From the NCBI GenBank assembly GCA_964637875.1, contig CAZWXK010000005.1, forward strand, positions 17,924 through 81,923: DNA of 64,000 bases, read 5' to 3'. The position numbers and the translations under genes were made by a program. The notes beneath the pieces are model-generated. The model was given only the letters and a program-made list of their open reading frames with translations. It was not told the origin of the DNA and ran no database searches. This document shows positions 45,774 through 54,331 of the stretch, piece by piece. Source of the DNA: UBA5972 sp964637875 (GTDB lineage: Bacteria > Pseudomonadota > Alphaproteobacteria > Rhodobacterales > Rhodobacteraceae). Within the stretch, counting starts at the first letter, position 1, and every line of letters starts with the position of its first letter.

Positions 45774-46919
45774 CTACAGACACGCCTGAATCAGGGCGCG
45801 GGTGTTTTCCGGTGTCATGCGCACGGGATTGCCGCCCACCGAGGGGTCGTCAAGGGCCGAAACCGTCAACGCATCGAGATCCGGGTCTTTCACGCCCAGC
45901 TCGGTCAGGTTTTTCGGGATGCCGAGTTCGGCGTTGATCCGGCCGACAAAGTCGTAGAAGCCCTGGAAACCGCCCTCGATATCAAGGTAACGCGCGAGCG
46001 CATCGATGCGGTCCTCGATGGCCGGGCGGTTGAACAGCAGCACGGGCTGCATTACCACCGCATTGGTGGTGCCGTGATGGGTGCCGTAGACCGCGCCGAT
46101 CGGGTGGCTGATCGCGTGGATGGCGCCTAGGCCCTTTTGAAAGGCGGTGGCCCCCATGGCGGCGGCGGCCATCATCTGGGCGCGGGCCTCGATATCGGTG
46201 CCGTCGCGCCAGGCGCGCGGCAGGTATTCCTTGACCAGACGCATGCCCTCGATGGCGATGCCCTGGCTCATCGGGTGAAAATGGGGCGAGCAATAGGCCT
46301 CGAGGCAGTGCGCAAAGGCATCCATGCCGGTGCCGGCGGTGATCGCGGGCGGCATGCCGACGGTCAGTTCCGGGTCGCAGATCACGATCGAGGGCAGCAC
46401 CCTGGGGTGGAAGATGATCTTTTTCTCATGCGTCTGCGAATTGGTCAGCACGCTGGCGCGCCCCACCTCGGAGCCGGTGCCGGCGGTTGTCGGCACGGCA
46501 ATGATCGGGGCGATGGCGTCGGCATTGGCGCGGGTCCACCAGTCATCGACATCCTCGAAATCCCAGACCGGGCGGGTCTGGCCGGCCATGAAGGCCACCA
46601 TCTTGCCCAGATCCAGCCCCGAGCCCCCGCCAAGGGCGATCACCCCGTCATGGGAGCCCGCGCGAAAGACCTCGACCCCGGCCTGCATGTTGATTTCGGT
46701 CGGGTTGGGATCGACATCCGCAAACAGCGCGCGCCCCAGCCCCGCGGCATCGAGAAGGCCCAGCAGATTTTCCGTCAGCGGCAGTTGCGCAAGCCCCCTG
46801 TCGGTGACGACCAGCGGCTTTTTCATGCCGGTGGCGGCGCAGGCCTCGGCGATTTCGGAGATGCGGCCGGCGCCGAAACGGATATTGGTCGGATATGACC
46901 AGTTTGCAGTCAGGCTCAT
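45774..46919 (-). CDS. Iron-containing alcohol dehydrogenase
   Basis: This 381-residue group III NAD(P)-dependent dehydrogenase has the metal-binding His-rich region: GTGMDAFAHCLEAYCSPHFHPMS and AISHPIGAVYGTHHGTTNAVVM. The nucleotide segment GGGSGLDLGKMVA is also typical. It interconverts an alcohol and aldehyde. The ATG at 46919 overlaps the stop of the aldehyde dehydrogenase (ATGA), so it is the last gene of the minus-strand operon. It could oxidise a hydroxyl of the imported substrate before the neighbouring aldehyde dehydrogenase acts. The substrate is unknown. Confidence 0.92.
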   Translation of the reverse strand: MSLTANWSYPTNIRFGAGRISEIAEACAATGMKKPLVVTDRGLAQLPLTENLLGLLDAAGLGRALFADVDPNPTEINMQAGVEVFRAGSHDGVIALGGGSGLDLGKMVAFMAGQTRPVWDFEDVDDWWTRANADAIAPIIAVPTTAGTGSEVGRASVLTNSQTHEKKIIFHPRVLPSIVICDPELTVGMPPAITAGTGMDAFAHCLEAYCSPHFHPMSQGIAIEGMRLVKEYLPRAWRDGTDIEARAQMMAAAAMGATAFQKGLGAIHAISHPIGAVYGTHHGTTNAVVMQPVLLFNRPAIEDRIDALARYLDIEGGFQGFYDFVGRINAELGIPKNLTELGVKDPDLDALTVSALDDPSVGGNPVRMTPENTRALIQACL

Positions 46920-48301
46920 GGCAGTTTCCTCAGGTGATAGGATTTCGGTCTTGTCAGGTTGTGATAGCCGATGACGGACAGCCCGCCGCCGCGGCCGGTA
47001 TTCTTGCAGCCGGTCCAGCACAGGCCGGGGTCGAGATAGTCGGCCCGGTTCATGAATACGGTGCCGGTTTCGATCTGCTGGCCGATGCGTTCGGCGCGTG
47101 CGATATCCGATGTCCACAGCGACGCGGTGAGGCCGAATTCTGAATCGTTCATAAGTTCAATGGCTTGCGCGTCGTCCTTTACGGCCATGATGCCGACGAC
47201 GGGGCCAAAGCTTTCTTCGCGCATCACCCGCATGGAGTGATCGACATCGATCAGGATCTGCGGCGCCAGATAGGTGCCGGTGCCGTCATCGGCGGGAAAC
47301 AGGGCCGGGTCGATCAAGGGGCGGGCACCCTTGGCAACGGCCTCGGCGATCTGGTCGCGGACAAGATCGGCAAAGCGTTTCTGCGCCATCGGGCCGAGGG
47401 TCGTTTCGGGATCCAGCGGGTTGCCCAGCTTGTAGGCCGAGACGATCTTTACCGCCTTTTCGACAAAGGCGTCAAACAGGCTTTCGACCACATAGATGCG
47501 TTCGATCCCGCAGCAGCACTGGCCGGCATTGTACATGGCGCCATCGATCAGCGTATCAACGGCGGCGTCGAGATCGGCGTCTTCCATGACATAGCCGGGA
47601 TCCTTGCCGCCAAGTTCCAGCCCCAGCCCGGTGAATGTACCGGCGGCGGCGCGTTCGATCGCGCGCCCTGCATTGACCGAGCCGGTGAAATTCACGAAGT
47701 CGAACGCGCCCGAGGCAATCAGGTCGGATGTGGTGGCGTGATCCAGAAACACGTTCTGGAACACGTCCTCGGGGATGCCGGCAGCGACAAAGCCCTGCAC
47801 CATGCGCTCGCCCACCAGCGGGGTCTGGCTGGCATGTTTCAGGACCACCGCATTGCCGGCGATCAGCCCCGGCGCGACCGTGTTGATGGCGGTCATGTAA
47901 GGATAGTTCCACGGCGCCACCACCAGAATCACGCCCTGGGGTTCGCGCGCGATATAGCGTTTGAAGCTGTCGCTTTCCTCGACCTCGATGGGGGCCAGCG
48001 CCCTGGCGGCGATTGCGGCCATATGGGTTGCGCGTTCGCTGAAGCCGCCGAATTCGCCGCCATAGCGCACCGGGCGGCCCATCTGCCAGGCCAGCTCGGT
48101 CACGATTTCATCGTTCATGGCGCCGACATTTTCGACGCCCTTCAGAACCAGCTGAACACGCTCTTCCAGCGGGCGCGCGGCCCAGGATTCCTGCGCGGCG
48201 CGGGCGCGTGCCACGGCCTGTCTTGCGGCCTCGGGCGCAAGCGTGTCGCGTTCGACATAGACCGACCCGTCGATCGGGGAAATGCAGGTGATCTTGCTCA
48301 C
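46916..48301 (-). CDS. NAD-dependent aldehyde dehydrogenase
   Basis: The 461-residue protein has the ALDH family motifs LELGGKDP (general-base Glu) and GQCCCGIER (catalytic Cys), with the cofactor fold at VVAPWNYPYMTAIN. It is close to the gamma-glutamyl-aminobutyraldehyde / succinate-semialdehyde branch by general layout, but substrate class cannot be fixed. It is on the same strand and in the same operon as the ligase-like GS upstream (120 bp spacer) and overlaps the alcohol dehydrogenase downstream. Confidence 0.92.
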   Translation of the reverse strand: MSKITCISPIDGSVYVERDTLAPEAARQAVARARAAQESWAARPLEERVQLVLKGVENVGAMNDEIVTELAWQMGRPVRYGGEFGGFSERATHMAAIAARALAPIEVEESDSFKRYIAREPQGVILVVAPWNYPYMTAINTVAPGLIAGNAVVLKHASQTPLVGERMVQGFVAAGIPEDVFQNVFLDHATTSDLIASGAFDFVNFTGSVNAGRAIERAAAGTFTGLGLELGGKDPGYVMEDADLDAAVDTLIDGAMYNAGQCCCGIERIYVVESLFDAFVEKAVKIVSAYKLGNPLDPETTLGPMAQKRFADLVRDQIAEAVAKGARPLIDPALFPADDGTGTYLAPQILIDVDHSMRVMREESFGPVVGIMAVKDDAQAIELMNDSEFGLTASLWTSDIARAERIGQQIETGTVFMNRADYLDPGLCWTGCKNTGRGGGLSVIGYHNLTRPKSYHLRKLP

Positions 48302-48421
48302 AAGGATGACCTTTCACTGGCTGGGGCCCTGCGGGTTGTCCTGTGCAGGGCGGTGGTTGTGTTCAAGGTGTATTCGTCTGTTTCAGAGGCGCCATCAGCA
48401 ACAGGCCTGGCGCCCCTCTCA

Positions 48422-49783
48422 TCAGGCCCTCTCGAATCCGCGTCTGATTTCGTAATCGGTGACGATGCGGGCGAAATCCTCCTGTTCCCATTCGGCGCAA
48501 CGCACATAGTGGTCAACCACCTCATCCCCCATCGCCGCGCGCAGCATGGTCGAGCGTTTCAGCGCCTCGCCCGCCGCGCGCAGGCTGTGCGGGATTTCGG
48601 GGGCCTCGCGGGCCTCGTACACGTCGCCACGCGTGGCGGGTTGCAGCTCAAGCCCCTCCTCGATGCCGGCAAGACCGGCGGCCAGCTGGCCGGCCAGCGC
48701 CAGATAGGGGTTCAGGTCCGACCCGCCGATGCGGCATTCGATCCGCACGCCCTTGGTTCCCTCGCCGCACAGGCGGAAGGCGGCGGTGCGGTTGTCAACC
48801 GACCAGACGATTTTCGTGGGCGCAAAGCTGCCCTTCTGAAAGCGCTTGTAGCTGTTGATATAGGGGGCCAGGAAAAAGGTGATGTCGGGGGCATATTTCA
48901 GCAGCCCCGCCACATAGGAACGCATCATGCCGGACATGCCGTATTCGGCGCCCTTGTCGTAAAAGGCGTTTTCGCTGCCGCGCCACAGCGACTGATGCAC
49001 ATGGCTGGACGAGCCCACCTTGTCATGGCGCCACTTGGCCAGAAAGCTGGCCGAAACGCCCTGCTGCCAGGCGATTTCCTTGGTGGCGTGCTTGGCGATT
49101 GCGTGGTGGTCGGCGCACGCCATCGCGGCGGCGTATCTGATGTTCAGCTCTTCCTGCCCGGTCTCGGCCTCGCCCTTGGAGTTTTCGATCGGAATCCCCG
49201 CCGCATAAAGATGGTTGCGCAGCGGGCGCATGACCATTTCTTCCTTGGTGGTCTGGAGGATATGGTAATCCTCGTTATAGCCGCTGATCGGGGTCATGGG
49301 CCAACCGGCCTTGCGGTTGTCGTCATAGCTGCCCTCGAACAGGAAAAATTCCAGCTCGGTCGCCATCATGGGCGTCAGGCCCATGGCCTCGGCCCGCCGG
49401 ATCTGGCGGCGCAGAACGGCACGGGGCGAATGGGTGATCTCGTGATGGGTGTGATGATCCAGCACATCGCACAGCACCATCGCGGTGCCTTCAAGCCAGG
49501 GCATGGGGCGGATGGTGGAAAGATCGGGCTTCATCACATAGTCGCCATAGCCGCCCTCCCAGCTGGTCGAGGCATAGCCGTCGGGCGTTGCCATTTCCAG
49601 ATCGGTCGCCAGAAGGTAGTTGCAGCAATGGGTTTCCTCCCAGGCGCTGTCAACAAAATGCTGCGCAAGGAACCGCTTGCCCATCAGGCGGCCCTGCATG
49701 TCGATGATGCAGGCCAGAACCGTGTCGATGCGACCGTCCGCGACGGCCTGTTTCAACGCGTCGAATGTCATTGCTCCGGGCAT
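48422..49783 (-). CDS. Glutamine synthetase family ligase (gamma-glutamylamine synthetase-like)
   Basis: This 453-residue protein belongs to the GlnA superfamily branch of PuuA and IpuC, which link glutamate to an amine using ATP. Motifs are visible: LACIIDMQGRLMGKRF at the N-terminus, MATELEFFLFEG (metal-binding Glu), KGEAETGQEELN (metal/glutamate region), GSSSHVHQSLW (His at the active site), and RIECRIGGSDLNPYLA. The last replaces the RLVPG-type pattern of classical GS, supporting amine ligation rather than ammonia assimilation. The ATG at 49783 follows a GGAG. Neighbours are a TRAP transporter, two dehydrogenases and an FGase-like amidohydrolase, with no PuuB oxidase. Confidence 0.85.
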   Translation of the reverse strand: MPGAMTFDALKQAVADGRIDTVLACIIDMQGRLMGKRFLAQHFVDSAWEETHCCNYLLATDLEMATPDGYASTSWEGGYGDYVMKPDLSTIRPMPWLEGTAMVLCDVLDHHTHHEITHSPRAVLRRQIRRAEAMGLTPMMATELEFFLFEGSYDDNRKAGWPMTPISGYNEDYHILQTTKEEMVMRPLRNHLYAAGIPIENSKGEAETGQEELNIRYAAAMACADHHAIAKHATKEIAWQQGVSASFLAKWRHDKVGSSSHVHQSLWRGSENAFYDKGAEYGMSGMMRSYVAGLLKYAPDITFFLAPYINSYKRFQKGSFAPTKIVWSVDNRTAAFRLCGEGTKGVRIECRIGGSDLNPYLALAGQLAAGLAGIEEGLELQPATRGDVYEAREAPEIPHSLRAAGEALKRSTMLRAAMGDEVVDHYVRCAEWEQEDFARIVTDYEIRRGFERA

Positions 49784-49919
49784 GAACGCTCCTGCTGTTG
49801 TGAAATCCTCTTTTCGGGCAAGCGGCGACCCCGACATCTGCCGGGGCCGCCCCATGGGCCGTCACAGTCTTGTACCGTGGCGGGGCGGCGCGCAAGTGCT
49901 GCCGTCCCGTCACATATGT

Positions 49920-50957
49920 TCAGCCATAGCGATAGGGCCGACCCGCCTTGACCATGGTCGCGTTGTAGTCCTTGATGATGTTCACCACCTTGGCCTTGAG
50001 GGGCGATTGCGCGGCGATCTCTTCCCAGAACTTGTGGGCCTCGGCCTCGACCTTGCCCCATTCCGCATCGTCGATCGTGGTCAGCTTCAGCTTGGTGCCC
50101 TTGACGCGCAGGCTGGCTTCGCCGCCCCAGTACCACCACTGACGATGATAATGGCTGTCGTTCATGCAGACCTGCAACAGGGTCTTGAGGTTGTCGGGCA
50201 GTTCGTTCCAGCGATCCATGTTGGCAAAGAAATGCCCGATCCATGCGCCCGAGATGTTGTTGGTCAGGAAATAGTCGGTCACATCCGCCCAGCCCGAGGT
50301 ATAGTCCTCGGTGATGCCCGACCAGGCCAGGCCGTCGAGCTCGCCCGTCTGCAGCGCCACTTCGGCGTCTTCCCAGGGGATCGTCACCGAAATCACGCCA
50401 AAGCGTTCGAGGAACCGACCGGCGGTCGGGAAGGTAAAGATCTTGAGGCCCTTGAGGTCGTCAAGCGTCCTGATCGGTTTCTTGGTGGCAAAGTTCGCCG
50501 GATCCCACGAGCCCGCCGAGATATGCTTGACCCCGACCTTGGCGTATTCTTCCTTCCAGATCTTGTCCAGCCCGTACTGGTTGAACAGCACCGGCACATC
50601 CAGGCTATAGCGCAGGGCAAAGGGGAAATAGCCGCCAAATACCGTGACTTCGGTGGGGCTGGCCATGCTGTCGTCATCGGACTGCACCGCGTCGATGGTG
50701 CCCTTCTGCATGGCGCGGAACAGCTCGCCCGTGGGCACCAGCTGGTCGGCGGTATACAGTTCGATCTGCATCTGATCGCCGGCGATGGCGTTGAATTTCT
50801 TCACCATCGGCACGATGACCTGCTCGGCCAGGGCGGGGCCGGCATAGGTCTGCAGGCGCCACTTGATCTTGGCGCCCTGGGCGCGGACCGCGGGCGCGGC
50901 CAGCGATGCGGCAGCGCCTATGGCCGCAGTTGTGATGAACTTGCGTCTTGTGGTCAT
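49920..50957 (-). CDS. dctP: TRAP transporter substrate-binding protein, system 2
   Basis: This 345-residue protein has a Tat-like signal (TTRRKFITTAAIGAAASLAAPA). The DctP fold follows, with LYTADQLVPTGELFRAMQKG, RTLDDLKGLKIFTF and ALQTGELDGLAWSGITEDY. It resembles the larger TakP/SmoM-like group that binds 2-oxo acids or related anions, but the ligand here is unknown; positively charged amine ligands are not excluded. It is transcribed after the TRAP permeases and before the GS-like ligase. A hairpin (stem CCCCG/CGGGG near 49829-49846) lies in the 136-bp spacer downstream. Confidence 0.9.
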   Translation of the reverse strand: MTTRRKFITTAAIGAAASLAAPAVRAQGAKIKWRLQTYAGPALAEQVIVPMVKKFNAIAGDQMQIELYTADQLVPTGELFRAMQKGTIDAVQSDDDSMASPTEVTVFGGYFPFALRYSLDVPVLFNQYGLDKIWKEEYAKVGVKHISAGSWDPANFATKKPIRTLDDLKGLKIFTFPTAGRFLERFGVISVTIPWEDAEVALQTGELDGLAWSGITEDYTSGWADVTDYFLTNNISGAWIGHFFANMDRWNELPDNLKTLLQVCMNDSHYHRQWWYWGGEASLRVKGTKLKLTTIDDAEWGKVEAEAHKFWEEIAAQSPLKAKVVNIIKDYNATMVKAGRPYRYG

Positions 50958-51062
50958 TTTTCCTTCTCCTCATCCATTGGTTCGACAAACACGGCGCGGC
51001 GATCCTTTGGCTTGGCGGGCCGCCGCGCCCGGTGAAAGCTCCCTTGGTGGAGTTCTTGTTCT

Positions 51063-51150
51063 TCTGCTGCCTTTCATCTGCTGCCTTTCATCCGGCACCC
51101 GCCTCGCCCCCGTTCATCCATTGCGTTCATCCATCGCATTCATACATCAT
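51063..51150. repeat. Tandem repeats in the TRAP permease/binding-protein spacer
   Basis: Two exact copies of TCTGCTGCCTTTCA (51063-51090) are followed, after 21 bp, by three 13-bp units of GTTCATCCATYGC type (51112-51150, the last degenerate). The 200-bp spacer otherwise holds no clear regulator site. Its repeats resemble those near other operon junctions here. Confidence 0.8.
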
Positions 51151-51158
51151 GCCCCCTT

Positions 51159-52688
51159 TCAGCCGTCATAGATATAGGTCGGCAGCCAGAGCGAGATTTC
51201 GGGAAACGCCATCATGACGGTCAGCGCCAGCACCATGATCCCGACAAAGGGCACGATCGAGCCATAGATGTCGCGCAAGGTGATCTCGGGCGGGGCCATG
51301 GCGCGCATCAGGAACAGGTTATAGCCGAATGGCGGCGTCATATAGGCGATCTGGGTCGTTATGGTATACAGCACGCCATACCAGATCAGGTCAAAGCCCA
51401 GCTGATGGACCAGCGGAATATACAGCGGCGCGACGATGACCAGCATCGCGGTATCGTCCAGAAATGTGCCCATCAGCAGAAAGCTGAGCTGCATCAGAAT
51501 CAGGATCGTCCAGGGGCTGAGGCCCATCTTTTCGGTAAACAGGTTCTCGATCGCCTTGACCGCGCCCAGCCCGTCGAATACCGCGCCAAAGGCCATCGCG
51601 GCCAGGATGATCCACATGAACATGCAGGAAATCGACAGCGTCTGACGCACCGAGACCTCGAACACCTGGCGCGTCATGCGCCCGCGCAGCACCGCCGCCA
51701 TGAAGGCCACCATCGCGCCCACGGCCGAGCTTTCGGTCAGCGAGGTCCAGCCGTTCACGAAGGGAACCATCATCGAGAAAAAGATGATCAACGGCAGCAG
51801 CCCGGCCAGGAGCAGGTGGTATTTCTCGGGCATGTGGATGGTGACGTGACGGCTGATCTGGTGCCGGAACCGATACAGAAGCGCCGCCGACAACAGCACC
51901 CCCAGCACGAATATCGCCGAGGCCAGCGATGTCTTGGGCAGTTCGATGATCCCGCGCTTGGCCATCCAGAAGGCCAGCGTTGCGGCGATCCCGATTCCCC
52001 AGCCGGTGACGTTGATCTTCAGCGGTGCATCGCGGTCGTATCGGGCGCGCTCTTCCTCGTCCAGGGTGGGTCCCAGCGCGGGGGTGATCTTGCAGCGCAG
52101 ATAGATATAGGCAATGAACATCGCCGCCATGACCAGCCCCGGAATGATGCCGGCCAGCCAAAGGCGGCCCACCGGCTGGCGCGCGATCATCGCATAAAGC
52201 ACCAGAACCACCGATGGCGGCACGAGTATTCCCAGACTCGAGCCCGCCTGTATGACCCCCGTGACCATCTTCTTGTCATAGCCGCGTTTCAGCAGCTCGG
52301 GCAGCGCGATGGTCGATCCGATCGCCATGCCGGCAACCGACAGCCCGTTCATGGCCGCGATCAGCACCATCAACCCGATCGTGCCGATCGCCAACCCGCC
52401 CGACACCGGCCCCATCCAGACATGGAACATCTTGTACAGGTCGTCCGCGATCTTTGATTCGGACAGGACATAGCCCATGAAGATGAACATGGGCAGGGTC
52501 AGCAGCGGGTACCACTTCATCAGCTTCATCGCCGCCGAGAACGGCATGTCCGACCCGCCGGTCCCCCACAGCAACAGCGCGGACGCCGCCGCCACCCCGC
52601 CGATTGCACCGAACACGCGCTGGCCGGTGAACAGCATCAGCATCATGCTGACGAACATGAAAAGGGCGATTTCCTCGTATGACATCAA
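51159..52688 (-). CDS. dctM: TRAP transporter large permease, system 2
   Basis: This 509-residue DctM-like protein is longer than system 1, with an extra loop (about residues 200-300: PALGPTLDEEERARYDRDA) typical of the large TakM subgroup. Conserved parts include MNGLSVAGMAIGSTIALPEL, GSSLGILVPPSVVLVLYA and MTPPFGYNLFLMRAM. The stop is 200 bp before the binding-protein gene, and the start is coupled to the small permease gene (ATGA at 52685). Confidence 0.92.
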   Translation of the reverse strand: MMSYEEIALFMFVSMMLMLFTGQRVFGAIGGVAAASALLLWGTGGSDMPFSAAMKLMKWYPLLTLPMFIFMGYVLSESKIADDLYKMFHVWMGPVSGGLAIGTIGLMVLIAAMNGLSVAGMAIGSTIALPELLKRGYDKKMVTGVIQAGSSLGILVPPSVVLVLYAMIARQPVGRLWLAGIIPGLVMAAMFIAYIYLRCKITPALGPTLDEEERARYDRDAPLKINVTGWGIGIAATLAFWMAKRGIIELPKTSLASAIFVLGVLLSAALLYRFRHQISRHVTIHMPEKYHLLLAGLLPLIIFFSMMVPFVNGWTSLTESSAVGAMVAFMAAVLRGRMTRQVFEVSVRQTLSISCMFMWIILAAMAFGAVFDGLGAVKAIENLFTEKMGLSPWTILILMQLSFLLMGTFLDDTAMLVIVAPLYIPLVHQLGFDLIWYGVLYTITTQIAYMTPPFGYNLFLMRAMAPPEITLRDIYGSIVPFVGIMVLALTVMMAFPEISLWLPTYIYDG

Positions 52689-53341
52689 TCGGTCTCCGCG
52701 TTGAACAGGGCCACGGGCTCGTCAGCGCGCAGATCGACTCCGCGCAAAGTCGCTATATCCTTGAACAGTTCCGAAAATGCCTGCAGCAACATCAAAAGGA
52801 TGCCGGTGCTGGCGATGACCTTGACCGGCCACAGATAGGGCCGCCAGGCGGTGGGGCTGCGTTCGAGAAAGCCCAGAACCTTTTTCACCCCCGAAAAGGC
52901 GAAATCGCCCGAGAACAGGTCGCCAAAGAAGGTGCCGAACAGCTTGCCGTAGAAGGCAAAGAAGTCATTGCCGAAAAAGCCCAGCGAATAGGCGGTGCTG
53001 TTCAGCGCCCCGTAAAGCAGCACGATCAGGTAGAACAGCAGAAAGGTGACCGTCACCGTATCGACCGCGGCGCGGGTGCGGGGCGACCAGCTGCCATAGA
53101 ACAGGTCCATGCGCACATGCCCCTTGAGCTGCATCGAATAGGGCCCGCCCAGCAGGTAATAGGCCACCAGCGAGAACTGCGCCACCTCCAGCGTCCATTT
53201 GGACGGCACGAACAGGGTCTTGGATACCGATGACCACAGCAGCACCCCGACCATGAAGAAGATGCTGTACATCATCACCCGCCCCAGGCGGTAGTTGATC
53301 CGATCGACAACATGGACATATGCGCGAATTATTTTCGGCAT
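52685..53341 (-). CDS. dctQ: TRAP transporter small permease, system 2
   Basis: The 218-residue protein has four membrane helices with the DctQ core LEVAQFSLVAYYLLGGPYSM and LKGHVRMDLFYGSWS. It is about 40 residues longer than usual, with a periplasmic/loop insertion (FFGNDFFAFYGKLFGTFFGD and following) before the last helix, as in the large-permease subgroup. It overlaps the amidohydrolase stop by 13 bp, indicating coupling. Confidence 0.88.
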   Translation of the reverse strand: MPKIIRAYVHVVDRINYRLGRVMMYSIFFMVGVLLWSSVSKTLFVPSKWTLEVAQFSLVAYYLLGGPYSMQLKGHVRMDLFYGSWSPRTRAAVDTVTVTFLLFYLIVLLYGALNSTAYSLGFFGNDFFAFYGKLFGTFFGDLFSGDFAFSGVKKVLGFLERSPTAWRPYLWPVKVIASTGILLMLLQAFSELFKDIATLRGVDLRADEPVALFNAETD

Positions 53342-54201
53342 GTCTCCTCCCTTTCCATGGGAATGGTCCCGGATTCGGCCCCGGATTCGGCCCCCGTTTC
53401 AACCTCGGGCATCACCCCGGCCGCGGTCATCGCCGCCGCCAGCCAGCCATGCAGCATTGCCGCCATTTTCACCTGGTCGTCGGCCGAGGCGATCAGGTCG
53501 TTGCGGATCTCGATCATCACATTGGCAAGCCCCGCCGGCAGGGCGTGCCGCCTGAGGGTGTGGGTCACGCCCTGTTCGGGGCCATAGGGATCGTTGCGCG
53601 CGACCCGGTGCGTGCTGTGGCCTGGCGCGATCTCCAGCATCGCATCGGCCAGCCGGCTGTCGCTGTCATGCAGGATGCCGATCTCGACATCGCGGCGCCT
53701 GCCATGAAAGACGGGGGTAAAGCTGTGAACGGTGATCATCGCCGGCCCACCCGTAATGATCCGGTGGGACGCCGCGAGGGTGCTGGCCAGAACCGCGTGA
53801 AACGGCTGATAGATGCGCGTGATCCGCGCGCTCCGGGCGCCCTCGTCGAGCGCGGCATTGCCGGGGATCGGGTGCGTTTCGCTGCATGCCGGAATGGCAT
53901 CGGGCGCCTCGGGCGGGCGATTGCAGTCATAGAGCAGGCGCGACAGACGCGCCGCCACCAGGGGCGCATCGAACAGGCGCGACAATTCGCGGGCAACCGG
54001 CAGCGCGCCGGGATCCCAGGCGATATGGGCCCGCCGCAAGGCCGGCGCCAGCCCCAGCCCCCCATATTCGTCGGGGATGCGGTTCGAGGCATGCTCGCAC
54101 ACCAGAACAAGGCCCCCGGCACCGAGCGGGTTGATCACCTCGACCGCATCACTGATCGCGTCGTCACCGATCGCGTCGCTCGTCGCCCCGCGTGCTGGCA
54201 T
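53329..54201 (-). CDS. N-formylglutamate amidohydrolase (FGase) family hydrolase
   Basis: This 290-residue zinc-type amidohydrolase has CEHASNRIPDEYGGLGL, RLSRLLYDCNRPP and MITVHSFTPVFHGRRRDVEIG. HutG-type members cleave N-formylglutamate in histidine breakdown, but no hut gene lies nearby. Here it is the first gene of a TRAP/GS/ALDH/ADH operon, so it might cleave a gamma-glutamyl amide at the end of a glutamylation pathway. The C-terminus has a 12-bp repeat (Glu-Ser-Gly-Ala). Divergent from the RpiR regulator. Confidence 0.85.
   Translation of the reverse strand: MPARGATSDAIGDDAISDAVEVINPLGAGGLVLVCEHASNRIPDEYGGLGLAPALRRAHIAWDPGALPVARELSRLFDAPLVAARLSRLLYDCNRPPEAPDAIPACSETHPIPGNAALDEGARSARITRIYQPFHAVLASTLAASHRIITGGPAMITVHSFTPVFHGRRRDVEIGILHDSDSRLADAMLEIAPGHSTHRVARNDPYGPEQGVTHTLRRHALPAGLANVMIEIRNDLIASADDQVKMAAMLHGWLAAAMTAAGVMPEVETGAESGAESGTIPMEREETCRK
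53369..53392. repeat. 12-bp direct repeat in the amidohydrolase C-terminus
   Basis: Two copies of CCGGATTCGGCC encode Gly-Ala-Glu-Ser repeats close to the C-terminus of the amidohydrolase, outside its conserved core. Confidence 0.8.
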
Positions 54202-54267
54202 CTGCGCGTCCTCCCCAAACGCCGGTTGCGGATAAATCTCTTCACAACAGGGGATTCTGTCAACAAG

Positions 54268-54284
54268 TTTTCTGAAAAATTTTC
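54268..54284. promoter_or_regulatory. Candidate RpiR operator: overlapping palindromes
   Basis: TTTTC-T-GAAAA overlaps GAAAA-A-TTTTC in the 130-bp spacer between the amidohydrolase operon and the divergent RpiR gene. This AT-rich double palindrome stands out in a GC-rich genome and fits GAAA-N-TTTC-type boxes reported for RpiR relatives. Its placement would allow control of the operon and autoregulation. Confidence 0.65.
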
Positions 54285-54331
54285 TTCACAGCGATGGCTC
54301 CTGTCGGTATTCTCAGAAAAACGGAGGGAAG

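Noticed and set aside
48422..49783. Ordinary glutamine synthetase for ammonia assimilation
   Set aside because: The catalytic motifs follow the PuuA/IpuC branch and the gene is embedded with amine/aldehyde catabolism genes, although the substrate is still unproven.
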